Positions 1-5,909 of a DNA stretch of 9,883 bases are shown piece by piece. The stretch lies in assembly GCA_945871545.1 (NCBI GenBank), contig CAMBWJ010000040.1, positions 1 through 9,883 of the forward strand, given 5' to 3'. Positions within the stretch are counted from its first letter, which is position 1. Each line of letters opens with the position of its first letter. This DNA is from an uncultured Clostridia bacterium. Lineage in GTDB: Bacteria > Bacillota_A > Clostridia > Christensenellales > Aristaeellaceae. The notes beneath the pieces are model-generated. The model was not told where the DNA came from, ran no database searches, and saw only the letters and a list, made by a program, of their open reading frames with translations. Made by a program: the position numbers and the translations under genes.

Positions 1-1
1 C

Positions 2-472
2 TACGACGCCCAGGCGCAGCTGATGTGGGGCGGCACCATCGCCCACAACGAGACGCTGGGCGTGGGTCGCGTGAGCGACTTCGGCTCCCATCAGATCGAG
101 CACGAGCTGTCCGCGCTCTACGACGTGGCCCATGGCGCGGGCCTGGCCGTGGTGTTCCCGGCGTGGCTGCGCTTCCAGCTGCGCAAGCCGGAGCACGTGA
201 TGCGCATCGCCCAGTTCGCAAACCGCGTGTACGGCATCTCCATGAACTTTGAAAATCCGGCGGAGACGGCGCTGCGGGGCATCGAGGCCCACGAGAGCTT
301 CCTGCGGGAGATCGGCATGCCGACTACGCTGAAGGAGCTGGGCGCGCGCAGCGAGGACATCCCCGCGCTGGCCGCAAAGACCAAGCGCAATCCGGGCACG
401 GACGTCACCGGCCGCGCCTGGCCCGTGAATGGAGCAGAGATCGAGGAGATCCTGCGGATCGCGGACAGATAA
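2..472 (+). CDS. Iron-containing alcohol dehydrogenase, butanol dehydrogenase-like (5' end missing)
   Basis: C-terminal 156 residues of a group III (iron-type) alcohol dehydrogenase, closest in style to the NAD(P)H-dependent butanol dehydrogenase/YqhD branch, which reduces aldehydes to alcohols in the cytoplasm. The reading frame is open from base 2 (Tyr-Asp-Ala-Gln...), so the start lies outside the window. Visible family signatures are the GSHQIEHELSALYD stretch and DVAHGAGLAVVFPAWL; the two His residues 14 apart (fragment positions 30 and 44) match the spacing of the metal-ligand pair H267/H281 of YqhD. The other two metal ligands and the Rossmann-type dinucleotide domain would lie upstream. 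The C-terminus, with a short helix ending in EEILRIADR, looks intact, and two TAA stops follow in tandem. A hairpin repeat starts directly after the stop. Whether the cofactor is NADH or NADPH, and which metal is bound, cannot be told from this fragment. Confidence 0.93.
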   Translation, partial: YDAQAQLMWGGTIAHNETLGVGRVSDFGSHQIEHELSALYDVAHGAGLAVVFPAWLRFQLRKPEHVMRIAQFANRVYGISMNFENPAETALRGIEAHESFLREIGMPTTLKELGARSEDIPALAAKTKRNPGTDVTGRAWPVNGAEIEEILRIADR

Positions 473-475
473 TAA

Positions 476-700
476 GGTGGATGGGGGAGTAAACTCCCCC
501 GCCACTGCCATCCCTACCAGTTTTTGCTTGAATTGCAAGCAATTCTGGTCGCAAAAACTGCAAAGAAGCGATTTTTCTTTCAGGAAATAAGATTTTCTTT
601 CAGAAAAATCAGCTTCGTGGTCGCCATACATGCCGCCGACCACGATTGAAATGCGAAAGGGCTTCGGCCCTCTCGTGCTCTCCCGGGATTTTCGACAGTA
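476..700 (+). repeat. Hairpin-rich dispersed repeat, copy A (shortened)
   Basis: Non-coding element that resembles, in opposite orientation, the stretch 6141-6473. It contains ordered hairpins: GGGGGAG/CTCCCCC (483-489/494-500) inside GTGG/CCAC (477-480/502-505); CAGTTTTTGC/GCAAAAACTG (518-527/551-560) enclosing GAATTG/CAATTC (530-535/540-545); GATTTTTCT/AGAAAAATC (570-578/602-610) enclosing AGGAAAT/ATTTTCT (582-588/592-598); CGTGGTCG/CGACCACG (616-623/637-644); and AGGGC-TTCG-GCCCT (658-671). Similarity to copy B continues through the pyrimidine-rich tail to about 690-700. Compared with copy B it lacks roughly 100 bases after GCCACTGCCA and also the palindrome beyond the first hairpin. It begins right after the dehydrogenase stop codons, so it would be transcribed as that gene's 3' untranslated region. 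The borders are approximate. Confidence 0.75.
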
Positions 701-701
701 T

Positions 702-733
702 GAGCCGCCCAGTGATGCTGGACGGCTCTTTGG
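702..733 (+). terminator. Terminator-like hairpin between repeat copy A and the gpr 3' end
   Basis: GAGCCG (702-707) pairs with CGGCTC (723-728) and, after one mismatch, CCAG (709-712) pairs with CTGG (718-721) around a five-base loop. The stem is followed by TTTGGGTT, a weak T-rich stretch. It could end transcription of the dehydrogenase mRNA that reads through copy A. The T-run is short, so intrinsic termination is uncertain. No matching hairpin lies at the corresponding end of copy B, so it seems not to belong to the repeat. Confidence 0.4.
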
Positions 734-758
734 GTTCTATATAAGAAGGAGAATTGCT

Positions 759-839
759 ATGGCCGGCACATCGGGGAAATGTGCCGGTCGTAAAAGGGGA
801 AGGAGGGTATTTCCTCGGCATTTCCTGCCGACAATCTGA
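759..839 (+). CDS. Candidate 26-residue basic peptide (doubtful)
   Basis: Short ORF starting at an ATG preceded by AAGAAGGAG (742-750, 8 bases before the start) and a TATATAA sequence just upstream that could be part of a -10 region. The predicted peptide has 26 residues, is rich in Arg and Lys (GRKRGRR in the middle), contains one Cys and has no membrane segment. The coding stretch also forms a 9-bp hairpin (CCGGCACAT/ATGTGCCGG, 763-771/779-787), so the apparent ribosome site may simply be chance beside a structured non-coding region. I do not recognise the product. No other gene is seen between here and 911, apart from a near repeat of GGAAATGTGCCGGT (775-788) as GGAAATGTCCGGT (862-874). 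Confidence 0.2.
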   Translation: MAGTSGKCAGRKRGRRVFPRHFLPTI

Positions 840-911
840 TTATAAAAGACAGCTGTGAAGCGGAAATGTCCGGTTTGTGAACAAATAGGGAACAATTGGG
901 GTTCGGGCTGC

Positions 912-1823
912 TCAGTCCATCATCTGGGCGATCTCCGCGTCGCTCAGGCTGGGCTGGAGCGCCCGGTTGATGCCCCCGGCGATGAGCGTGGCGCAGTCCT
1001 TGACGATGGCGTCGATGTCCCGGGGCGTGACGATGAGGTTGCCCAGCTCCGTGCCCAGCAGCTCCCGCTCCATGGAGGCGAGGGCCTCCTCGCCGGAGTC
1101 GCCCTCCGGGGTGGCGAGCAGCGCGAAGGCGTCCCGGGCCAGCGTGGCGGCGTAGACCACGGTGGGCACGCCCACGGCGATTACCTCCACGCCAAGCGTG
1201 TCCCGGGTGAGCGCCTTTCGGTGGTTGCCCACGCCGGAACCCGGCTGGATGCCGGTGTTGGTGATCTGGATGGTGCAGCCGATGCGGCCGGAGTCCCGGG
1301 CGGCAAGGCTGTCGATGCACAGGATCGCCCGGGGGTGCAGCTTGCGGGCCAGGCTCTCCACCATCTCCACCGTCTCCACGCCGGTCACGCCCAGAACCCC
1401 CGGCGCGATGGCGCACACGCTCTTCAGGCCGCTGCGGGCGTAGTCGCCGGAGAGCAGGTGGCGGGTGACCAGCGTCTTGTCGATGGTGGCCGGGCCCAGC
1501 GAGTCCGGGGTCACGCCCCGGTTGCCCAGGCCCACCACCAGCACCGGCGCGTCGTCGCTGGGGGCCAGCATGCGCGACAGCTCCTCGCCCAGCAGGTTCG
1601 CCATCGCAAGCCGCGCGTCGGGGTCGTGCTCACACAGCAGGCGGCACTCCAGCGTCAGGTAATTTCCGCAGGGCTTGCCCAGCTGGCGGGCCGCGTCCTC
1701 CGTGCGGATCACCACCTCGCTCAATTGAATGTCGCTCTCCTCCCAGCGGTGCACGTCCACCCCGGGGAAAGAGGAGTCCGTTCCCAGGTTCTCCATGGCA
1801 AGATCGGTGCGCACAGCAGTCAT
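912..1823 (-). CDS. gpr: GPR endopeptidase (spore protease)
   Basis: Germination protease that starts degradation of small acid-soluble proteins (SASPs) in the spore core during germination; peptidase family A25. The protein has 303 residues, a little shorter than the Bacillus enzyme. Visible signatures: RTDLAME near the N-terminus (residues 5-11), which in the family lies at the propeptide autoprocessing site and resembles the SASP cleavage sequence; [14 protein letters not shown] (98-111), carrying the acid Asp107; and [14 protein letters not shown] (169-182), carrying Asp171. The 64-residue spacing of the two Asp residues agrees with the catalytic pair D127/D193 of the B. megaterium enzyme. 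Here the propeptide is very short: only four residues precede RTDLA. The ATG start is supported by GAGGTGA (complement of 1828-1834). Divergent rpsT is the usual neighbour; spoIIP, which often follows gpr, is absent downstream. No convincing terminator was found between 840 and 911. Confidence 0.97.
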   Translation of the reverse strand: MTAVRTDLAMENLGTDSSFPGVDVHRWEESDIQLSEVVIRTEDAARQLGKPCGNYLTLECRLLCEHDPDARLAMANLLGEELSRMLAPSDDAPVLVVGLGNRGVTPDSLGPATIDKTLVTRHLLSGDYARSGLKSVCAIAPGVLGVTGVETVEMVESLARKLHPRAILCIDSLAARDSGRIGCTIQITNTGIQPGSGVGNHRKALTRDTLGVEVIAVGVPTVVYAATLARDAFALLATPEGDSGEEALASMERELLGTELGNLIVTPRDIDAIVKDCATLIAGGINRALQPSLSDAEIAQMMD

Positions 1824-1854
1824 GAAATCACCTCGTCTATCAAAATTTCGGAAT

Positions 1855-1864
1855 TAGTTTACCC
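1855..1864 (-). promoter_or_regulatory. Possible forespore (sigma-F-like) -10 element of gpr
   Basis: On the minus strand the sequence GGGTAAACTA fits the sigma-F -10 consensus GGNNANAHTR at every defined position and lies 31 bases upstream of the gpr start codon. In Bacillus, gpr is transcribed by sigma-F and sigma-G. The -35 region at the expected distance does not fit GYWTA well, so this is a suggestion from position and the -10 match only. Confidence 0.35.
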
Positions 1865-1893
1865 AAGTTTTTCAACAAAATGTATCTTGGGCC

Positions 1894-1922
1894 TTGCATT
1901 TTGCCGGAGTCGGTGCTATAAT
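1894..1922 (+). promoter_or_regulatory. Housekeeping (sigma-A type) promoter of rpsT
   Basis: TTGCAT (1894-1899) and TATAAT (1917-1922) are 17 bases apart, and the -10 is preceded by TGC (1914-1916), giving an extended -10. Transcription would start near 1929, leaving a leader of about 27 bases with the ribosome site AGGGAGGTG (1941-1949). This is the best promoter in the window, as expected for a ribosomal protein gene. Confidence 0.85.
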
Positions 1923-1955
1923 ACTAGATGCAATTTGCGTAGGGAGGTGAACAAT

Positions 1956-2216
1956 TTGCCGAATATCAAGTCTGCCATCAAGCGCGTGAAGGTGACCGAG
2001 AAGAAGAACCTGCGCAACCGCATGATCAAGTCCGCCATGAAGACTCAGATCAAGAAGTTCGACACCGCCGTATCCGCGAACGAGGCCGATGTCAAGCTCC
2101 TCAGCGCGACGCAGGGTGCGGTTGACAAGGCCGCGGCAAAGGGCGTTATTCATAAGAACGCTGCGAACCGCAAAAAGGCTCGCATGGCCAAGCGTCTTGC
2201 CAAAGCCGCTCAGTAA
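1956..2216 (+). CDS. rpsT: 30S ribosomal protein S20
   Basis: Small basic protein of 86 residues that binds 16S rRNA and helps early 30S assembly. The sequence after the start, [21 protein letters not shown], is the hallmark S20 N-terminus (normally [10 protein letters not shown]), and the C-terminal [16 protein letters not shown] is also typical. The start is TTG at 1956, set by the conserved N-terminus and by AGGGAGGTG six bases upstream; no in-frame ATG would give a full-length S20. The frame is open far upstream (to 855), but that part lies antisense to gpr and is not coding. A non-AUG start is known for E. coli rpsT, where it takes part in translational autoregulation by S20; the same control here is only an inference. 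Divergent gpr upstream and rarA downstream. Confidence 0.97.
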   Translation: MPNIKSAIKRVKVTEKKNLRNRMIKSAMKTQIKKFDTAVSANEADVKLLSATQGAVDKAAAKGVIHKNAANRKKARMAKRLAKAAQ

Positions 2217-2231
2217 GGTCACCAAAGTGCA

Positions 2232-2273
2232 ACAGAGGGAACGCGATTGTTTATTGCATTGCGTTCCCTTTGT
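2232..2273 (+). terminator. Intrinsic terminator after rpsT
   Basis: A long hairpin starts 16 bases after the rpsT stop: bases 2232-2247 pair with 2258-2273 over about 16 positions including two G-U pairs, with AGGGAACGC/GCGTTCCCT (2236-2244/2261-2269) as its perfect core and a ten-base loop. The descending arm ends in CCCTTTGTGTT, a T-rich but interrupted tail. It probably limits read-through into rarA, which begins only 36 bases later. Confidence 0.7.
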
Positions 2274-2281
2274 GTTATACG
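2254..2281 (+). promoter_or_regulatory. Candidate promoter of rarA overlapping the rpsT terminator
   Basis: TTGCAT (2254-2259) and TATACG (2276-2281) are 16 bases apart. The -35 box sits in the loop and descending arm of the rpsT terminator. If used, transcription would start near 2288, just before the rarA ribosome site (2295-2302). The boxes are moderate matches only; the alternative is read-through from the rpsT promoter. Confidence 0.35.
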
Positions 2282-2308
2282 GAAATTGCCAGACAAGGGA
2301 GGATCACC

Positions 2309-3634
2309 ATGGAGGATCTGTTCTCCGCCAGCGCCCGCAGCATGGCCCCGCTGGCCGACCGCATGCGCCCGCGCACGCTGGATGATTTCATCGGTCAGAC
2401 GCAGATCGTGGGCAAGGGGAAGCTGCTGCGCCGCGCCATCGAGGCCGATCGGCTCACCAGCTCCATCTTCTGGGGCCCGCCCGGCTGCGGAAAGACCACG
2501 CTGGCCTCCATCATCGCCGAGAGCACCCAGGCCGCCTTCGTCAAGCTCAATGCCGTCACCAGCGGCGTGGCCGACGTGCGCGAGGTGCTGCGCGCGGCTC
2601 AGGACCGGCTCAACCTCTACGGCCAGCCCACCTATCTCCTGCTGGACGAGTGCCACCGCTGGAGCAAGGCCCAGTCCGACTCCATCCTGCCCGCCATCGA
2701 GCAGGGCGTGATCCGCTTCATCGGCTCCACCACGGAGAACCCGATGATCGCCATGACCCCCGCCATCGTCAGCCGCTGCCGCCTGTTCCACTTCGAGCCG
2801 CTGTCCGCCGAGGAGGTCAAGTGCGCCGTGCTCAACGCCATCGCCGATCCGGTGAACGGCTACGGCGATCAGGAGGTGCAGATCGACGACGACGCGCTGG
2901 ATCACATCGCCCTGGTGGCCAACGGCGACGTGCGCAGCGCCCTGAACGCGCTGGAACTGGCGGTGCTCACCACGCCCATGGAGGCCGACGGCGCGATTCG
3001 CGTGACGCTGGAGGTGGCCGAGGAGTCCATCCAGAGCAAGGTGATTCAGATGGACGAATCCCTGTTCTACGACATGCTCTCCGCCTTCTGCAAGTCGCTG
3101 CGCGGCTCCGACAGCGACGCGGCGCTGGCCTGGTTCGCCCGGATGAACCATGCGGGTGTGGATCCCCGGATCATCGTGCGGCGGATCATCGCCCACGCCA
3201 GCGAGGACGTGGGCCTTGCCAACCCCATGGCGATGCTGCAGGCCGTGGCAGCCATGCAGGCGCTGGAGGCCATCGGCATGCCCGAGGCCAAGCTGCCCAT
3301 CTCCCAGGCCATCATCGCCGTGTGCGAGAGCCCGAAGTCGAACTCCGTGGTCATGGCCATCGACCGGGCCATGGAGGACGCGGAGCGCGGCGGCTATCAG
3401 CCGGTGCCGGTGCACCTGCGCGACACCCACTACCGGGGCGCGGATCAACTGGGCTGCGGCGAGGGCTACAAGTATGCCCACGACTACCCCGGCCACTACG
3501 TGCAGCAGCAGTACGCGCCGCTGGAGGCTCAGGGCATGCCCTACTACGAGCCCAGCGAGCAGGGCTATGAGAATGAGATTCGCGAGATTCGGGAGAGGCG
3601 CGGCTTCGATGATGCGCCGGATCCCAACGCCTAG
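2309..3634 (+). CDS. rarA: Replication-associated recombination protein A (RarA/MgsA), AAA+ ATPase
   Basis: Cytoplasmic clamp-loader-like ATPase of 441 residues that acts at stalled or damaged replication forks, related to E. coli RarA and eukaryotic WRNIP1/Mgs1. Order of motifs: RPRTLDDFIGQ near the N-terminus (20-30); Walker A GPPGCGKT (56-63); Walker B LLLDECHRW (110-118), with DECH where many homologues have DEIH; sensor 1 region IGSTTENP (138-145); a probable arginine finger in VSRCRLF (154-160); sensor 2 region GDVRSALNALE (206-216); the tetramerisation-domain signature DPRIIVRRIIAHASEDVGLA (285-304); and the C-terminal YKYAHDYPGHYVQQQY (387-402), typical of the family. The ATG at 2309 is preceded by AAGGGAGG six bases away; an in-frame TTG at 2270 lacks such support. 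A roughly 40-residue tail after the conserved end is acidic and Arg/Glu-rich and probably disordered. Monocistronic, with a hairpin terminator downstream. Confidence 0.96.
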   Translation: MEDLFSASARSMAPLADRMRPRTLDDFIGQTQIVGKGKLLRRAIEADRLTSSIFWGPPGCGKTTLASIIAESTQAAFVKLNAVTSGVADVREVLRAAQDRLNLYGQPTYLLLDECHRWSKAQSDSILPAIEQGVIRFIGSTTENPMIAMTPAIVSRCRLFHFEPLSAEEVKCAVLNAIADPVNGYGDQEVQIDDDALDHIALVANGDVRSALNALELAVLTTPMEADGAIRVTLEVAEESIQSKVIQMDESLFYDMLSAFCKSLRGSDSDAALAWFARMNHAGVDPRIIVRRIIAHASEDVGLANPMAMLQAVAAMQALEAIGMPEAKLPISQAIIAVCESPKSNSVVMAIDRAMEDAERGGYQPVPVHLRDTHYRGADQLGCGEGYKYAHDYPGHYVQQQYAPLEAQGMPYYEPSEQGYENEIREIRERRGFDDAPDPNA

Positions 3635-3648
3635 AGTGTGGATTCATG

Positions 3649-3690
3649 GGGCGGAGGTGTGACATGCACCTCCGCCCTGCGCATGTTTTG
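3649..3690 (+). terminator. Hairpin terminator after rarA
   Basis: GGGCGGAGGTG (3649-3659) pairs perfectly with CACCTCCGCCC (3667-3677) around a seven-base loop, starting 14 bases after the rarA stop codon. The 11-bp GC-rich stem is followed at some distance by TGTTTTG, so the T-run is weak and displaced. Stem strength and position still favour a terminator. Confidence 0.65.
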
Positions 3691-3736
3691 GGGAAAACCT
3701 GCCCATCGGCTGTCATGAGAAGTTAACGCAAAGGGC

Positions 3737-3765
3737 TTGATTGCACCGGAGCCTTTCCTTATAAT
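3737..3765 (+). promoter_or_regulatory. Sigma-A type promoter of the VanW-domain gene
   Basis: TTGATT (3737-3742) and a perfect TATAAT (3760-3765) are 17 bases apart. Transcription would begin near 3772 and give a leader of about 90 bases to the preferred start at 3862. The leader carries an inverted repeat and a second, different -10-like sequence. Confidence 0.75.
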
Positions 3766-3782
3766 GGGATTAAACTGCCCCG

Positions 3783-3827
3783 GATGCATGCTGCGGGTTC
3801 GGGCTTGGAATGCGTCCGGCATGCATC
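3783..3827. promoter_or_regulatory. 9-bp inverted repeat in the leader of the VanW-domain gene (possible operator or RNA hairpin)
   Basis: GATGCATGC (3783-3791) is repeated in inverted form as GCATGCATC (3819-3827), 27 bases between the arms; two more pairs follow outside after one mismatch. It lies just downstream of the expected transcription start. Each arm also contains its own palindrome (ATGCAT, GCATGC). It may be a repressor site or a hairpin in the leader. Directly after it, GGTTATACTG (3829-3838) fits the sigma-F -10 consensus GGNNANAHTR, but the -35 region matches poorly. Confidence 0.4.
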
Positions 3828-3861
3828 GGGTTATACTGGGAACATGGAGTGTTTTGGATTC

Positions 3862-5856
3862 ATGAGCGGCGAACGCAGAACGCGTGAACTGGCAAATTTT
3901 GAGATAGATACGCAGCCCCGAAAGCAGGGCGGAGGTCGCTCCGCCGGGGCGCGCAACGGCAGCGGAAGCGGCGCGAAGCGCACTTCCGCGTCTTCTGCTG
4001 CACGAAATGCAGGTGCGAAGGCTTCCGAATCCGGTGCGAAGAGGGCGGCGGGTTCGTCTGGCGCAGGTGCAAAAAAAGCGGAGGGTGCGCGGTCTGCAAA
4101 TGCGGGTGCGAAGAAAGCTTCGGGCGCGGCTGCGCGGACTGCAAATTCAGCTGCGAAGAAATCGGGCACATCTGCCCGTACTGCCAGCGCAGGTGGAAGG
4201 AAGTCCACGGGCGCGACGGCGAATGCGACTGCGAAGAAGAAAGCATCTTCCGCGCCCGGAAGGCGCAATCCCCGGGATGCGGTGCAGGAGAATCCGCTGG
4301 CACGGCGCAGCTCCCAGAGCGCATATATGCAGGCGGCTTCTCCCCGGCGCGCACCCGCGCCGAGGATGGCCTACGATCCCTACGACAGCTACGACGACTT
4401 CGACGCGCCGCAGCGCAGACCCCGGCGCGAGGGCAATCGTCCGCCCCACGAGCCGCCGAGGAGGCCGCCGCATAAAAAGAAGCGCGGGCGCAGTCCGGTG
4501 AACGGCATGACCTTTCTGCTGCTTCTGCTGATCGCGGGCATGGCCGGTGTGGGCGTGTGGCGGCAGCAGGCCTATGCGGAGTTCACGCAGATGAAGGCCG
4601 TGGTTGCGAAGCAAACCTTCTACGCCGGAACCACGGTGGAGGGCGTGGACGTGTCCGATATGACCCTCCCGGAGGCACTGGACTACTGGAATACCCAGAT
4701 CGAGCCGGACTACCGGCAGGTGGCGGCGGTGCTAAACGAGGGCGCGCAGGTCACCGCCGAGCAGATGGGCTACACCAGCGACTACGAGACGGTGCTCTCC
4801 AGCGCGTGGAACGCCGGGCGGCAGGGCTCGCTGTTGGAGCGCTACAACCGCATCGCGCTGCGCATGGAGTCGCCGTCGAGCTACTCGGTCAGCCGCAGCA
4901 TGTACACCGACGAGGTGGTGCGCGCCTTCGCGTCGCGCCTCGCCCAGCAGATCGATGCGGAGGCGCAGGATGCGCACCTGCTGTCCTTCGACTTCGGCAG
5001 TCAGAGCTTCCAGTATGAGCAGGAGAAAGCGGGGCGCGTGCTGAATCAGCAGGCGCTGGTCGCGTCCATCGAGCAGGCGCTTCAGAGCGGCGGCGGGCAG
5101 ATCGCCATGGAGGTGAATGCGGTGCAGCCGCAGGTGACGCTGGAGAACGTGTCCGCACAGTACGGCATGATCAGCTCCGCTGTGACCAACGCGTCCTCCT
5201 CCAGCGCCAACCGCCTGTCCAACATCACGCTGGCGATTTCCCTCATCAACGGTACCTGCCTGGAGCCGGGGGAGACCTTCTCCTTCAACCAGACCGTGGG
5301 CGAGCGCACCACCGCCCGGGGCTTCAAGACCGCCCCGGCCTACTCCAGCGGCGAGGTGACGCAGGAGGTGGGCGGCGGCATCTGCCAGGTGTCCACCACG
5401 CTGTTCAACGCCGCCGTGAAGGCCAACCTCACCATCAACGAGCGCCACGCCCACTCCCTGACGGTGTCCTATGTGGACGCGGGCAAGGACGCGGCGGTGG
5501 ACTGGGGCAACAAGGACCTGAAGTTCACCAACTCCACCGATGAGAACGTGTACATCTGCTGCTACCTCAGCGACGACAAGCGTGTGCACTTCGGCGTCTT
5601 CGGCAAGCTGCTGAGCGACGGCATGAGCATCACCCTGGAGAGCCAAAAGACCGGCGACATCGACTACGAGACGGAGTACCGCGTGAACTTCACCATGGCC
5701 TCCGGCAGCAGCAAGGTGGTGCAGAACGGCAAGAAGGGCACCTCCGCCGTGACCTACAAGGTCTACTGGGACGCAAACGGCAACGAGGTCAGCCGCGAAC
5801 AGCTGTGCAAGAGCAACTATCGCGCGACAAAGGAAATAATTGAGTACGGGCCGTGA
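3862..5856 (+). CDS. Membrane-anchored VanW-domain cell-wall protein with a long basic low-complexity N-terminus
   Basis: Protein of 664 residues from the preferred start. Residues 25-135 are an Ala/Ser/Gly/Lys-rich histone H1-like low-complexity stretch (repeated GAKK, AAKK, SAR units); 161-212 are Pro/Arg/Asp-rich and end in PPHKKKRGR. One membrane helix follows (about 216-233), so the basic part should be cytoplasmic and the rest outside. Residues about 255-430 resemble the peptidoglycan-binding region that often precedes VanW domains (YAGTTVEGVDVSDMT). The VanW domain (about 450-585) shows LEPGETFSFNQTVG, GGGICQVSTTLFNAA (Cys508) and ERHAHSLTVSYV. The last 75 residues resemble a G5-type tail. 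VanW-domain proteins of C. difficile have been reported, as I recall, to act as L,D-transpeptidases with a Cys nucleophile; Cys508 is the likely counterpart. Vancomycin resistance should not be inferred from the name. Start choice: ATG 3862 has GGAG 12 bases upstream, a long spacing; ATG 3844 (670 residues) is possible; ATG 3784 (690 residues) lies in the inverted repeat without a ribosome site. Confidence 0.9.
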   Translation: MSGERRTRELANFEIDTQPRKQGGGRSAGARNGSGSGAKRTSASSAARNAGAKASESGAKRAAGSSGAGAKKAEGARSANAGAKKASGAAARTANSAAKKSGTSARTASAGGRKSTGATANATAKKKASSAPGRRNPRDAVQENPLARRSSQSAYMQAASPRRAPAPRMAYDPYDSYDDFDAPQRRPRREGNRPPHEPPRRPPHKKKRGRSPVNGMTFLLLLLIAGMAGVGVWRQQAYAEFTQMKAVVAKQTFYAGTTVEGVDVSDMTLPEALDYWNTQIEPDYRQVAAVLNEGAQVTAEQMGYTSDYETVLSSAWNAGRQGSLLERYNRIALRMESPSSYSVSRSMYTDEVVRAFASRLAQQIDAEAQDAHLLSFDFGSQSFQYEQEKAGRVLNQQALVASIEQALQSGGGQIAMEVNAVQPQVTLENVSAQYGMISSAVTNASSSSANRLSNITLAISLINGTCLEPGETFSFNQTVGERTTARGFKTAPAYSSGEVTQEVGGGICQVSTTLFNAAVKANLTINERHAHSLTVSYVDAGKDAAVDWGNKDLKFTNSTDENVYICCYLSDDKRVHFGVFGKLLSDGMSITLESQKTGDIDYETEYRVNFTMASGSSKVVQNGKKGTSAVTYKVYWDANGNEVSREQLCKSNYRATKEIIEYGP

Positions 5857-5885
5857 TTGAATTTTTAAGCGGGCTGTGCTATACT
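5857..5885 (+). promoter_or_regulatory. Sigma-A type promoter of the small membrane protein gene
   Basis: TTGAAT (5857-5862) and TATACT (5880-5885) are 17 bases apart and the -10 is extended by TGC (5877-5879). The -35 box starts one base after the VanW gene stop codon. The leader to the ATG at 5910 would be short, about 18 bases, and holds the AGAGGTGA ribosome site. Confidence 0.75.
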
Positions 5886-5909
5886 GACGAATAGAGAGAG
5901 GTGAAACGA

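Noticed and set aside
483..500. GGGGGAG-TAAA-CTCCCCC as an ordinary terminator of the dehydrogenase gene
   Set aside because: No T-run follows directly, and the same hairpin recurs at 6451-6467 in the opposite orientation as part of the repeat.
855..1955. Long plus-strand open frame starting [10 protein letters not shown] and running into rpsT
   Set aside because: It lies antisense to gpr and continues in frame into S20 only by chance; high GC content keeps frames open. The promoter and ribosome site directly before 1956 and the conserved S20 N-terminus fix the real start.
2219..3496. 425-codon minus-strand frame opposite rarA
   Set aside because: His/Gly/Val/Leu-rich sequence of the kind produced opposite GC-rich coding DNA; the plus strand has full RarA motifs.
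3784..3861. Earlier starts of the VanW protein (ATG 3784 and 3844)
   Set aside because: 3784 lies inside the inverted repeat, about 12 bases after the expected transcription start and without a ribosome site. 3844 has only a weak GGGA before it and remains a second choice.
3862..5856. Vancomycin resistance function
   Set aside because: VanW domains are widespread in Clostridia; no vanH, vanA/B, vanX or vanRS genes are present in the window.
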